Source of the DNA: Odiellus spinosus
Taxonomy: Eukaryota > Arthropoda > Arachnida > Opiliones > Phalangiidae
DNA: 64,000 nt
NCBI GenBank assembly: GCA_963920705.1
Contig: OY987239.1
Coordinates: 8,585,504 to 8,649,503, forward strand
Reading direction: 5' to 3'
Part shown: piece after piece, positions 1-12,216 of the stretch
How the letters are laid out: every line of letters starts with the position of its first letter
Numbering within the stretch: the stretch's first letter is position 1
Notes under the pieces: model-generated
Databases searched by the model: none
The model's input: only the letters and a program-made list of their open reading frames with translations
Told to the model about the DNA's origin: nothing
Translations under genes and position numbers: made by a program

Positions 1-420
1 CTAACGCGCTGAAATTCAAGTAACGAAACCTATACTTGAATTTAAACTTGACTATTTTTAATCATAAAACTTAGCGTTAAGCGGGATTCGAACCCGGGAC
101 CCTTTGCCCAGCGATCCAACGCTTTAAAACGAAGCTACGAACGCGCCGAAATACGATCAACGAAACCTATACTGGAATCGAAACTTGACATTTTTTAATA
201 ATAAAACTAAGCTTAAAGACGGGCCCCATTTGCCCAGCGACCCAATACTTTACCACAAAGCCACGAATGCGCTGAAATACAAATCACGAAACCTATACTT
301 GAATTTAAACTTGACTATTTTTAATAATAAGACTTAGCGTTAAGCAGGATTCGAACCCGGCACCCTTTGCCCAGCGACCCAACGCTTTAAAACGAAGCCA
401 CGAATGCGCTGAATTACCTT
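1..420 (-). repeat. tRNA-like tandem repeat, three units
   Basis: Three units of about 140 bp lie head to tail. On the minus strand each contains a tRNA-like stretch ending in a B-box word (GGTTCGAATCC, intact in two units and decayed in the middle one), then a tail with TTATTATTAAAAATAGTCAA. The A-box region (GTAGCTTCGTTTTAAAGCG) is only loosely tRNA-like and I could not draw a convincing cloverleaf. A tRNA-derived SINE family or a tandemly amplified tRNA pseudogene fits better than working tRNA genes. The array continues off the left edge. Confidence 0.55.
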
Positions 421-800
421 CCTCCCCCTGTAAAAAAAATAAACAATAAATACACCCCCTGTAAAAAAAAATAAACAATTAATACACCCCCTGTAAAAAA
501 AAATAAACAATAAATACACCCCCTGTAAAAAAATTAAACAATTAATACACCCCTTGTAAAAAAAATAATACACCCCCTATAAAAAAAATAATAAATACAC
601 CCCCTGTAAAAAAAAATATTAAAAAAACCCCAGTAAAAAAAAAAAAAAAAAATAAATACACCCCCTGTAAAAAAAATTAATAATAAATACACCCCCTGTA
701 AAAAAAATTAATAATAAATACACCCCCTGTAAAAAAAATTAATAATAAATACACCCCCTGTAAAAAAAAAAAAAAAATAAATACAACCCCTGTAAAACAA
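421..800. repeat. Minisatellite, unit AATAAATACACCCCCTGTAA
   Basis: About thirteen units of 25 to 30 bp. Each has the word ATACACCCCCTGT followed by an A run of changing length. Open frames in it are by-products of the repeat. Confidence 0.9.
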
Positions 801-836
801 ATAATAAATATAAAAGAAAAATAAAAAAAAATGAAG

Positions 837-995
837 ATTGAGGTGATTGAGAAAATTGAGATTGAGAAAATTGAGATTGAGAAAATTGAGATTGAGAAAA
901 TTGAGATTGAGAAAATTGAGATTGAGAAAATTGAGATTGAGAAAATTGAGATTGAGAAAATTGAGATTGAGAAAATTGAGATTGAGAAAATTGAA
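837..995. repeat. 18-bp minisatellite, unit GAGAAAATTGAGATT
   Basis: About nine near-identical 18-bp units (ATTGAGAAAATTGAG core). The block runs without a gap into the next array, which has the same 18-bp period but a different unit. Confidence 0.9.
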
Positions 996-2219
996 AATAA
1001 AACCCGCGTTGAAAATAAAACCCGCGTTGAAAATAAAACCCGCGTTGAAAATAAAACCCGCGTTGAAAATAAAACCCGCGTTGAAAATAAAACCCGCGGT
1101 GAAAATAAAACCCGCGGTGAAAATAAAACCCGCGGTGAAAATAAAACCCGCGGTGAAAATAAAACCCGCGGTGAAAATAAAACCCGCGTTGAAAATAAAA
1201 CCCGCGTTGAAAATAAAACCCGCGTTGAAAATAAAACCCGCGTTGAAAATAAAACCCGCGTTGAAAATAAAACCCGCGTTGAAAATAATACCCGCGTTGA
1301 AAATAATACCCGCGTTGAAAATAATACCCGCGTTGAAAATAATACCCGCGTTGAAAATAAAACCCGCGTTGAAAATAAAACCCGCGTTGAAAATAAAACC
1401 CGCGTTGAAAATAAAACCCGCGTTGAAAATAAAACCCGCGTTGAAAATAATACCCGCGTTGAAAATAATACCCGCGTTGAAAATAATACCCGCGTTGAAA
1501 ATAATACCCGCGTTGAAAATAATACCCGCGTTGAAAATAATACCCGCGTTGAAAATAAAACCCGCGTTGAAAATAATACCCGCGTTGAAAATAATACCCG
1601 CGTTGAAAATAATACCCGCGTTGAAAATAAAACCCGCGTTGAAAATAAAACCCGCGTTGAAAATAAAACCCGCGTTGAAAATAAAACCCGCGGTGAAAAT
1701 AAAACCCGCGGTGAAAATAAAACCCGCGGTGAAAATAAAACCCGCGGTGAAAATAAAACCCGCGGTGAAAATAAAACCCGCGTTGAAAATAAAACCCGCG
1801 TTGAAAATAAAACCCGCGTTGAAAATAAAACCCGCGTTGAAAATAAAACCCGCGTTGAAAATAAAACCCGCGTTGAAAATAATACCCGCGTTGAAAATAA
1901 TACCCGCGTTGAAAATAATACCCGCGTTGAAAATAATACCCGCGTTGAAAATAATACCCGCGTTGAAAATAATACCCGCGTTGAAAATAAAACCCGCGTT
2001 GAAAATAAAACCCGCGTTGAAAATAATACCCGCGTTGAAAATAATACCCGCGTTGAAAATAAAACCCGCGTTGAAAATAAAACCCGCGTTGAAAATAAAA
2101 CCCGCGTTGAAAATAAAACCCGCGTTGAAAATAAAACCCGCGTTGAAAATAAAACCCGCGTTGAAAATAAAACCCGCGTTGAAAATAAAACCCGCGTTGA
2201 AAATAAAACCCGCGTTGAA
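996..2219. repeat. 18-bp minisatellite with higher-order pattern
   Basis: About 68 units of 18 bp, core GAAAATAAAACCCGCGTT. Three unit types occur in runs: AAAACCCGCGTT, AAAACCCGCGGT and AATACCCGCGTT. A run of five CGCGGT units appears at about 1081-1177 and again at about 1681-1777, so a block of roughly 600 bp seems to have been duplicated inside the array. Because 18 is a multiple of 3, long open frames of about 500 codons run on both strands; they are not genes. The array ends about 115 bp beyond the stop codon of the SLC17 gene and may lie in its 3' UTR. Confidence 0.92.
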
Positions 2220-2335
2220 CCAACTGATTTTCCAATTTTTTATTTAACAATGAAAAATGGAATAAAACCAAAAAATAATTTAGCTAAAATTTCCCAGATA
2301 AAATTAATTGGTAACACATGGCGCAATGTTTTTCG

Positions 2336-5300
2336 CTAATCACTGGGTTTCTCTTCCTTCAAATACTCTTGATCTTTTGATGATCCAAATATTAAGAAAA
2401 TTGTCCCCGTGATTACAAACACTCCACTAGTTATGTAGAAAACAGTCCTCCATTGACTTAAAGAACTCTAAAGAAAATCATAACACCACAATATGGTCAG
2501 GTCAAAATTTTAATTGTCACAAAACCATTTTATTATGTAAGAAGGAAATTATTCGACTATTTCTCTTTCGCCTTTTCTAGCTTTAAGCCGTATATTTCTC
2601 GCCCCTTTTTTCCCCGAATCGAGTCAAGTTGCGTGTCTTGATTGTCCCTACTCATTATTTTACAAACTTACCCCTTCGTTTGTTAAGTATCCAATAAGGT
2701 GAGGAGATATTAACCCTGCTATATTTCCTAAACAATTGCTTAGTCCTAGCATCAAACCTAAGTTGATAGCAAAAAATATATATTTGTGTACATACGACCT
2801 CATATAATTTTTTTTTTAATTACCTGCCAACTCCCGGCACAAATCAACGTAGGTGCAGATAAATCCAGCGCCGCACATTCCCGCGAAAAGAGTTGCCAGA
2901 CATATGAGTACGACATTAAGAGGGCCATTGCACCCACTTAAGGTGATGCAAAATATGAAAATAGCAGCGCCATAAAATGCTAAAACAAAAAGACAAAGAT
3001 TAGATAAACAAGGTTATAAAAAACTAGTAATTTCTGTCCCTTTACTGCTTTGACCCTCATTGCGTATAAATGCACTTTTTTGAGAAGTGGGAAGCAAATT
3101 TAGTTTTTGTTTTAATTTTAAGGGTCGTTATTATTCTGATATTTATACACCAAAAAAAAAACAGGGGTTGGTACCCCATATCAAGAATTCAGGTGAAATT
3201 TTACTCACCAAAAGTATTGAATAATTTGCGTAAAAAGTTAGTACTCCAACCAAACTTCCTGTAGAAAAAATCAGACAGAGCACCCGAAACGAAGTTGACT
3301 ATAGTCTTCAACACAAACGGCAATGCAGATAGCAGAGCATTCTGTAATACCAAAATTAATATATATATATACATAGCTGTGCGGGCTCACCTCAATTCGT
3401 TGATCCCGAGCTCGATTTGAGCTAGGTACGACCAAAAAACGCTAAAACTGATAGCTTGAGCTGAGATTAGCAAAATTTTGAAAAAACCTGAGCTTGAGCC
3501 CTAGCTCAAATGTTTTTTTATGGCAAAAAGAGCTAGAGGTGAGGCGTATAAACGGACGAATAAATTTGTGAGCCCGAGGCGAGCTCCAGCTAATATATAT
3601 TTATTTCTTGAGACCGAGGTGAGCCGAACATTTTCTAAATTATGTGAAGGAGGCCCGGGCTCTTTCCGCGGGACACTCCTCTTTCAAGTGTCACTAGAAA
3701 TTAACTACGCCTAGTTATTTTAATTATGCTTATTATTACTCTTCTTCTATCATAATATCATATTCAAATTTAATTATATTTTGTAAATAAATATGCTGTA
3801 ATCGTTCTACCTTGAGCCCGAGCCTGAGGTGAGATGTAGTAAAAAATTGATTTTTTGGAACCAGAGCTGAGCCCTGTTAATATAAATTGAGCCTGAGATT
3901 TGCGTGAGCCAGAGACCGAGGTGAGCTGCAGTAAAATGATAGATTTTTGGAGCGCGAGCTTGAGCTATCAATTAATAAAGCGATCACCAGGCCTGAGACT
4001 GAGGTGAGACTCTGCGTATAAAATTGTAAGTAGCGAGCCTGAGGTGAGGTCCAAGTAAAACGTGGTAAACTTTTGAGCCCGAGGTGAGCTCGATACCAAT
4101 GTATATAAAGTAAGACGAGGTGAGCTGAGCCCGACCCTCGGCGCACAGCTATGTATATAGACTCCGAGTGCAATTGGAGCAGCCCAAAGAAAAACGCCAT
4201 GTGTCAAACGCTTTCGGAGTGCCCAATAAAAACATCGTATAGTTAAAGTTTTAAGTTTAAGTATTGGTATTTAATTATTATTATTCTGAGAGTTCTTTGG
4301 CCAACACGAAGAGACTATATCTACCACAGCTGGACCTCAAGGTCAAACTTTCGTGTGGGAATTCGTGCAATTAGGTGGTAGCTAGTCTCTGGTTCAACCA
4401 GATTGCGTACTTCCCCTAAACAATACTATACTGTACAATTTTTTAATTTTTGATGTACCTATTTTTAAACCTTGTTTACTTTTAAATATATTTATATTAA
4501 TCTTACACTAGCAATGTCGTAGTTGAGTGCTTGAGCCATGTAAGTTGGTATTTGCAATTGCAAGAAATCTAGAATCCAATTGTGCCCAAAATTGGCAAAT
4601 GCCATGGCGTAAAAAGGAATTGATAATGAAATCTTTTTCCATGGAATATCCTAATTGTAATTAGTATCCTTCAATATTAATTTCATCGCATTTAGAGAAG
4701 TAGAATATGGTTTGAATGTATTACGTGTTGAACTCCGTGAGTGGTTGGTATTTCTCTGGTTACGTATTCTAACTCTGATTCCGATATGAAAGGATGTTCT
4801 TCAGGATGGTCGAAAGCCGTTAAAAGCCAAACTGGTACAAATAACAATGACATTCCACCTGTTATATGAATTAAACAAAAGAAACCATTACATTTATTTT
4901 CTAACAGGGTGACCACTGAAAATTTGAAAATCCTATATAGGAAATATAGAAAATTTCTTTGCGAAATATAGGAAGAATTTTATGTAAAATATAGGACAAA
5001 ATAGGAAGAAGTAAGTGTAAAATATATGATAAAATAGGAAAATAATTAAAAGTAGGAACCATGTTCATTATTGCATTACAACTTTCGCCACCGGTTTAAA
5101 CATGGTATTAATATGACCCAATTGCTTAAATAGTATGGAATTTTACAGACTATTTTAACTGGAAAATGTACAGTTAAGCTAAAATAATCTTATACAGCCA
5201 CAGCTGACAGTATGATTTAGAACTTTACCCTTAACTAGAGATTTTGAGTAAAAATATAGGAGATTATAGGAATTGACATTAATTATAGGAGAAAATAGGA

Positions 5301-7548
5301 AGGAGGTGAAAATATAGGAAATATAGGAAAAATCGTCACCCTGTAATCTACTATGTTCAATGAATAAAGGAAACTTTAGTAACAATAACAATAAATTTTT
5401 ACCGATGAAGTAGAATATGTATGGCCATCCGCCTTCATTTTCTTCTAGATTACTTAGAAAACCGGAGATTCCGATTGTCAAAATGGCACCGAAATTAGTT
5501 CCCGAGTAAGTTATGGAAGCCGCGAATGAACGAGCTTGAATTGGAATCCAATTTCCAATGTAGGAAAAGCCTACTGATAGAATACAACCCTATAAAGATA
5601 TAAATGACAAAGCTACAAAATTAGGGCACATTTTTCTTGTTTAGAACTTATGTAAAATGCACATAATAATAATCCCATTTTAATCTAAATTTAAAGTTAC
5701 CAACTAATTCCTTACCTACATCTCGGAATTCGTATAATTTTTATTAAAATCTGCTAAATTCTGATGTATATTATCTATTTGACTAAAAATTGATTATTTT
5801 TCATTCGAGTTAACTTATTCGAAGATAAAGTAAAAAAACGTAATCCATATCCGTTTTATCCAAAATTGGCCTTATCTTAGAATATTATCCACGTTAAACG
5901 TTCGGATAAAAAAAATTCTTAATTTATTTTCGTGAAAAATAATGAATAAAAAATGATTTAAAATCTTAGTTTCGTTGTTTTATTTATATTCTTCGAATTA
6001 AAAGTCAATTTGAAATATTTGTCTTATATTTTAGACTAATTCTGGAAATGTGAATTTTCTTATCCATCGTTATACGTTTGAATACGAGTAATTTGTAGAT
6101 AGATAAAGCGACAAACGCTTATCTTCGGGTAAACCTTATACATTTAACAATACAAATAAACAAATTAAATTTTTTAGTTATTTAACACCCTGAAAATATA
6201 TGAATAACAGAAGATAATGGATATCTGATTCCAAGCTTTAATTCTACCATCAACCCTAATGTTTTGTGTCCAGTTTTACACTAAACTTACCGAAAATAAT
6301 CCTAGTACGACCCGACTGGCGACGAAAACATTGTAGCCGCCGTATCTAGCGATAAACGGCGTCAAAACGGTTAAAATTCCCGATAAGGTTACTGATATGG
6401 TCATTGTATGTCTGGCACTCCATTTTTGACACAAAAGTCCTCCCACAATTTGAGAAACCAAGAATCCGTAGAAGTACGAACTGAGAATAACACCTTGTTG
6501 GTAATTGTCCCAATGGAACTCTTTCTTCATCTAATAATGATTAATTTAATTAAAAATTGTATTAATTTAATTCGTGAATTACTGAAACACTGTTTTTAAA
6601 ATATCAAGCGTAAATTCTGATAAGATAACCCGTGCAATAACGCTAGTAAATATTTGCCACATTCACACTACACTAGCGTAGCTCAATCGATAGAATCAAA
6701 CCGATATTTAAATCGCTCGGAATTGTTTTAAGCGCCATCTGTTTACTTATCAACTTCATAAATCGATTTGTTATATATAGTTTCATCTGCAGGTTGTTTA
6801 AGCTTAATTTTGTTTGAAACTTGTTCCCGAAGACGCTTTGAGAAATCGATTCAATAAAAACGGTTTCACGTTCACACGACTGCAACAAAACTTTTTTAAA
6901 CGGTTTGGCTGGAATCCAAGGCCTAGTACGAAAGGAGCTTACATGGAGATCTTGGATGCTACATCTGTAGAGTAGGTTAACAGTGTGTTTCAGAGAAAAT
7001 GATTCAGAGATAAGCTGTAAGCGCACCCAACATGGGTCGTCACCTTCACGGGGTGAGGGTTCTTCTCATGAACAATATTTTTCGAATCATTGTTCTGGAT
7101 GCTCCATTTACTAAGTGAAACCTACTAGTTCCCCGGACCTCATGGCACTGAATTAAAGCCACAATTCCCCATGCCGCCTTAATGTCAAAAACCAAACAAA
7201 TGCGTACGGACAGATATGCCAAGGCTTAAGGATCAATCAAATATTTCACCCCGTATATTGCTGATATATCGAGGAATAATGAACTTCAATATTGATATTT
7301 TAAGACAGTCAAAACGTGTAAACCTTATTTGTATACCTTTACTGGTTCTTCACCATCGGTTGCGTTGTCACGGGGTTTGATAAGGCAGTAATCAGAAGTA
7401 TCGTTTAGGCTGAAGTAGTCTTTGCTGGGTGTTGATGTCATCGCAACAAGCGCCACACTCATGCATAGTCGGAAACTGATCATGTAGAGATTACCGAAGA
7501 AGAAGAGTAGCACAATGGAGTAGCGAATACTTATTTTTCGGAAAATCC
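2336..7548 (-). CDS. SLC17-type (sialin/phosphate cotransporter-like) MFS transporter, first exon not found
   Basis: A multi-pass membrane transporter of the major facilitator superfamily, anion:cation symporter (SLC17) branch; the substrate cannot be read from sequence. Exons in coding order: 7548-7337, 6530-6291, 5589-5403, 4858-4725, 4650-4507, 3341-3209, 2979-2824, 2757-2672, 2467-2336 (stop 2338-2336). All junctions have AG and GT and the phases agree. Family marks: a first helix ending RLCMSVALVAMTS, the block HWDNYQQGVILSSYFYGF followed by QIVGG, and IPWKKI and QIPTYM further on. The exons give 473 codons against about 460-500 for the family, so only a short 5' exon (phase 1) is missing; I could not place it above 7549. 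MITEs lie in four introns but no visible exon is broken. Two features beside it, the 3' minisatellite and the intron MITEs, are described separately. Confidence 0.85.
3366..4159. mobile_element. MITE with GAGCTC-rich interior (SLC17 intron)
   Basis: Terminal inverted repeats of about 18 bp (TATATACATAGCTGTGCG and its complement) enclose 794 bp of degenerate words such as GAGCCCGAGGTGAGCT. It lies between transporter exons at 4507 and 3341. I see no clear target duplication. The TAGCTGTGCG ends and the interior are like the 8-bp-duplication hAT-type MITE at 26915, so a hAT origin is likely. Confidence 0.7.
4905..5343. mobile_element. hAT-like MITE, CAGGGTGAC ends (SLC17 intron)
   Basis: The ends are CAGGGTGAC and GTCACCCTG. 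The interior is made of loose ATAGGAAATATAGG words running inwards from both sides. It sits in the intron between exons 5403-5589 and 4725-4858. No clean 8-bp duplication remains. A fragment of a similar element (ATATAGGAAATGTGGCCACC) is at about 9935-9957. Confidence 0.7.
5722..6240. mobile_element. GAGCTCGG MITE, diverged copy (SLC17 intron)
   Basis: A diverged copy of the element that is whole at 36721-37267. It starts CTCGGAATTCGTATAA and ends near ATGGATATCTGATTCC. It lies in the intron between exons 6291-6530 and 5403-5589. Confidence 0.75.
6531..7336. other. SLC17 intron, no clear content
   Basis: Intron sequence. It includes a stretch at 6905-7200 (CATGGAGATCTTGGATGC and onwards) that loosely resembles 10725-10760, so a decayed repeat is likely. 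No exon was recognised. Confidence 0.4.
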
Positions 7549-7902
7549 CTGTAAAGAAAATATCTGTTAATCACCCTAACCGACTGACGAAGGTCTACAA
7601 AGTTGTGGCTTTCTCTTGAGTACTTAACCATCTTGCTAGGTGTAAGGAATCTATAAGATATCAATCTCACCAGATAGACAGCACGCATATGTTTAAAATA
7701 CATATTTAGCTTGTCACCGTAATGAAAAGCCTGCAGTAAATGGCAGGCCACATATGCAGTGACGTCAAAGAAACAAGTGGAGCAAGCCATTTTATATATG
7801 AACCTCTTCTTCTCCCTTATTATTAAATCTATGCATGAAGTTGAAACCTGATAGTCTACTTGTAAGGTCAAACATAAAGGTTTCTCGTTAATTCACAATT
7901 AA

Positions 7903-8034
7903 AGGCCTAGGATTTCTTCTGCCTGTAACCTGCCTGTTTCACTGGAAGTGGGCTCCCCTGTGGGTAGCAGGGCAAGAGAAAGCCTGGAGGGTGAGTTTGT
8001 TTCCAGGGTGACAGGCAGAAGTAATCCTAGGCCT
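7903..8034. mobile_element. TTAA-flanked MITE, 132 bp
   Basis: Inverted repeats of about 30 bp begin AGGCCTAGGATT and end AATCCTAGGCCT. TTAA stands on both sides (7899-7902 and 8035-8038). TTAA duplications are typical of piggyBac and Kolobok families. Confidence 0.8.
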
Positions 8035-8347
8035 TTAAGGATTGATATGATATGCATTAACGCATTTTCGAATCCTCCATAGGAGAAAAAGGTTGAATAT
8101 TTTTCACTGAAATTTTGAATAGGTCCTTTTTAGAACATACTAAATCAATTTCAAAAGGTTTGGATGTCGCCAGAGTTAGAAACTCGTGGATTCGAGAAAG
8201 CAAAGTCCCAATTGCTATTATTTCTCAAATAAAAATTTAAATTATTTTTAAGGTATGAGGTTCAATGCCATCTAGAATGTTTTTAACAAAACAAAACCTT
8301 TTACATCGCAGTTAATTTTTTTGGAATTTTTAAATGAGCCCTTCATA

Positions 8348-8709
8348 AATAATTCGTATAACTTTTATTAATTGGATAAAATCTACTAAATTCTGATATA
8401 TATTATCGGTTTGATTAAAAATATACTTATTCGAAGATAAAAGTAAAGAAACGTAATCCATATCCGTTTTTATCCAAAAATGGCCTTATCTTAGAATATT
8501 ATCCGCGTTATAAGTTCGGATAAAAAACGTTCAAAATTTATTTTCGTGAAAAATAACGAATAAAAAGATGATTTAAAATCTGAGTTTCGTCGTTTTATTT
8601 ATATTCTTCGAATTAAAAGTCAATTTGAAATATTTTTCTTATATTTTAGACTGATTCTGGAAACGTGAATTTTCTTATCCATCGTTATATGTTTGAATAC
8701 GAGTAATTT
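8348..8709. mobile_element. GAGCTCGG MITE, truncated copy
   Basis: It matches the interior of the 36721-37267 element from ATTCGTATAACTTTTATTAA to TTTGAATACGAGTAATTT. Both ends are lost. Confidence 0.75.
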
Positions 8710-9135
8710 CAAAAGGCGATAGGATCCCTTTTGATTTTAGGCATATTTTTCTACATTTTTATGAGTCTTTTCACGATAGAAATGTACAGTTATTTAAAAA
8801 ATTATACGTCATAAAAAGGGTGTCAATTGGATTGTAGTCGGACTATTTTCATATTTATGAGCTATATCATTGTGTAATTATTTCACGTGCTGTCTCTATC
8901 AACTATTCTATCTTCTAGTGATGCAGCTGTATATAAAATGTCATCGAAAATATTTTCGAAACACCTTTTTTTAATCTAAAAACATGTGTTTTAAAACTAG
9001 TACATGTTTTTGATGAAAAACAGAATTTTTGTTGGTTGCAAGGTTTAGGAAATCCTATACTTTGTCCCAATCTTAAGAAACCCCCAGTAATAGCTTCAAC
9101 TTAGGTGATTTTTGCTACTTCCAAGGTTGAGAAAA
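8710..9135. other. No feature recognised
   Basis: AT-rich sequence without coding potential or a clear repeat edge. Confidence 0.4.
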
Positions 9136-9345
9136 AGTCTGGCTCGAGTAGTTTAGCCTCTTTCTCTATATTGCCTTTCCCCAACTCGGGAGTTTCCCCA
9201 AAGAGGGGCGCTTCCTCCGTTCACTATTTACACGGTGACTGCGGCCGCAAGAGTGTCTCGAATTAGAATCTGCCGGTATAATTACCCGGACCTCTGCTGA
9301 TAGTACTGGCTGTTGTTTACTTTTATGGAAGTGATAGACTTTTGG
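9136..9345. repeat. Dispersed repeat X, copy 1
   Basis: It shares CTCGAG, CCCCAACTC, CACTATTTACAC and GACTGCGGCCGC in order with 44180-44830 and 59945-60130, but has an internal deletion. In this copy CTGATAGTACTGGCTGTTG is unbroken where the copy at 44 kb carries an insertion. Family unknown. Confidence 0.7.
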
Positions 9346-9494
9346 TAATATCTATTAACGCGCATACAGTAGAAAATTAATTTTGTTCTTTATATTTGTG
9401 AATATATTAAAACGTTTGTCTGCCTTAAGAGATCTTACTACGCTGTGCGATTTGGGGTAAAATGACTTCTAGAGACAAGTGGTACCATACGCAA

Positions 9495-9830
9495 AAAGGG
9501 GGTAATGGGTGGAAAGAACCAGATTAGTTGCAATCATAAAAGAGGTGGACCTTACTTAAGAAACGTTGCCGTCGACGTCATAGCTTGTAATGTTCATAGG
9601 GCTCATGAGCACCGAGCATTTCTTAAGCTTATTTTTTCTATATCCGTGTCTTCTCTCAAGGTCGCGTCTCTCCCGAGTGACTGAGCAGTCTGACCTTTAT
9701 CGTTTTACGAAAACGGAAATAACTCCCCTGCATAACCTTAACGCCACGTGATTTCGTGGCGTAGTTCGAAAAAAATGTTGCATCAACAAGTTTTTATAAT
9801 ATCAACTATTGCATTAAAGGTTCTAGACAA
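9495..9830. repeat. Dispersed repeat Y, copy 1
   Basis: Similar to 18755-19670 over CGTCGACGTCAT, CATTTCTTAAGC, TATCNGTGTC, CTCTCAAGGTC and CATAACCTTAACGCCACGTG. The copy at 19 kb carries a 544-bp insertion that is absent here. Family unknown. Confidence 0.7.
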
Positions 9831-10974
9831 TTATTCGCAAAGCTTGCGCCATCTACCTCAATTGATAATCGCCCACCAATACATGTTTTTCAAAGTCTTA
9901 AGAAATTTCAAATTCATGCCTTTTCCAAATATAGGAAATGTGGCCACCCTTCAGGTTAAAAAAATGCGGATCTAAATGATGTGAGAGTTCCCCTTTTATT
10001 TTTAATTAACATATAATCAAATTAAAATAATAGAATTACGGTAATGTCACTTACATTTGGGAATGACAGCTAACGTTTTTGTATTCATGATATAACAATG
10101 CTTCATTTCAAATAAAAGCTAATCCTTATACTCTATTTAATCTCTTTTTAGAAGACCATTGAGCTATGTTTATAACCTAATTAGTCCGATAAGATTTAAC
10201 TGATTATCTAAAAGATTTAGTAAACTATCTTCGCTTAACAAATGCGTATAAATTTTGCACGCGTTCTAAACAGTGCAGATTAGGTTTAGACTAAAAGATA
10301 TACCTTTGGTCGTAGAGTTGCTCGACGATCCCTGTTATTAACGGTACCTGTAAAATGAAAATAACGCTCAACGGCTGTTACACGTGGAATGCGACACAGG
10401 CCGTTTTTTCAAGATCGATTTTCAAAACAGTCAAATAAGAGATAAATCTGATTTCTTATAGGAATGAAATGTAGTGTAGGCAAATCGCGCTTGAACGTGT
10501 GTGTGAACCTGAAGTGAAATTGACATATTTCGTTAAAGGGGGCCCGAAGGAAATTTGAAGTGTTTTAAAGGGAAAATGTAACCTAATAACAATTTTTTTT
10601 TTCATCGATTCCTTATCGTTTAAATAGACTTAATCCACCGATAAAAATTTTACAAAACAAATATTAAATTAGAAATAAATTTAATACTTGCCCCAGAAAA
10701 TAGGCTTAGCGGGACTCATGGAGATCCTGAATTGCATCCGTGTAAGGTCTAGCAACCAATGATCGAGGGCCCGTCGTTCACGTGAGATCTCCACGAGACT
10801 TACAATTGGATTTGATTGGTCGTCCGACCTTATACACGAGGAAATCAGCCTATTTTCCTATCTCGTCATTTTAGGAACCTATGTACCAGCATTGCATAAC
10901 AAGGTTAGGTTAAGCAGACTCACAGAATGACTACAACAAAAACCTAAAACAAATTGAGGAAAAAAGGAAATTTT
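9831..10974. other. Intergenic, small inverted repeat only
   Basis: No gene recognised. AAAATAGGCT at about 10697 and AGCCTATTTT at about 10849 bracket a 160-bp fold-back with GGAGATC and GATCTCC arms, possibly a MITE. A 41-bp minus-strand segment at 10310-10350 has both splice-site words and could be a non-coding or upstream exon of the transporter; this is weak. Confidence 0.35.
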
Positions 10975-11975
10975 ACATATATTTATAAGAAATTATAGGT
11001 TTTTCCATATATTTATAAGAAATTATAGGTTTTTCCATATATTTATAAGAAATTATAGGTTTTTCCATATATTTATAAGAAATTATAGGTTTTTCCATAT
11101 ATTTATAAATTATAGGTTTTTCCATATATTTATAAGAAATTATAGGTTTTTCCATATATTTATAAGAAATTATAGGTTTTTCCATATATTTATAAGAAAT
11201 TATAGGTTTTTCCATATATTTATAAGAAATTATAGGTTTTTCCATATATTTATAAGAAATTATAGGTTTTTCCATATATTTATAAGAAATTATAGGTTTT
11301 CCATATATTTATAAGAAATTATAGGTTTTTCCATATATTTATATGAAATTATAGGAATATTTTATAGAAATATAGGAAAATAGGAAATTTTCCATCCATT
11401 TATAAGAAATTATGGGAATATTTCATAGAAATATAGGAAAATAGGAAATTTCCATCCATTTATAAGAATTTATGGGATTATTTTATAGAAATATAGGAAA
11501 ATAGGAAATTTTCCATATATTTATAAGAAATTATGGGAATATTTTATAGAAATATTGGAAAATTGGAAATTTTCCATCCATTTATAAGAAATTATAGGAA
11601 TATTTTATAGAAATATAGGAAAATTGGAAATTTTACATATATTTATAAGAAATTATAGGAATATTTTATAGAAATATAGGAAAATGGGAAATATTTTATC
11701 CATTTATAAGAAATTATGGGAATATTTTATAGAAATATAGGAAAATAGGAAATTTTCCATCCATTTATAAGAAATTATGGGAATATTTCATACAAATATA
11801 GGAAAATAGGAAATTTTCTATCCATTTATAAGAAGTTACGGGAATATTTTATAGAAATATAGAAAAATAGGAAATTTTCCATATATTTATAAGAAATTAT
11901 AGGAATATTTTATAGAAATATAGGAAAATAGGAAATTTTCTATTCATTTATAAGAAATTATGGGAATTTTTTACA
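10975..11975. repeat. Composite minisatellite, units 31 bp then about 61 bp
   Basis: About twelve units of 31 bp with core TTATAAGAAATTATAGGTTT pass into about ten units of roughly 61 bp. The longer unit keeps the TTATAAGAAATTAT start and adds AATATTTTATAGAAATATAG. The second type looks like an extended form of the first. Confidence 0.9.
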
Positions 11976-12216
11976 AATAGAAAATTATAGCATAAGTTTA
12001 TAACGAGAAGATAAGTCATAAACTTATAATTTACTCAATCCTTCCAGAAATCGGAAATTGAGTTGCCAGAGATAGGTGGCTTTCCTTGAAGGTGTGGGAG
12101 TTAGTATTTATTATGGAGGATAATAAGAAGACCAGAGGATTTAAGAAAAAGATTTATTTTTTTTAGTTATAGTGTATCTATATTATAGAAATATTTTAAT
12201 CAAGTCATTGTTAAAA

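Noticed and set aside
739-2339. Open frames of about 470-510 codons on both strands
   Set aside because: They are translations of an 18-bp tandem array; period divisible by three keeps all frames open. No non-repeat domain.
7491-7871. 126-codon minus-strand frame overlapping the transporter's first seen exon
   Set aside because: Different frame from the SLC17 exon and no family likeness.
10973-11275. Minus-strand 100-codon frame with MEKPIISYKY repeats
   Set aside because: By-product of the 31-bp minisatellite; ends where the unit length changes.
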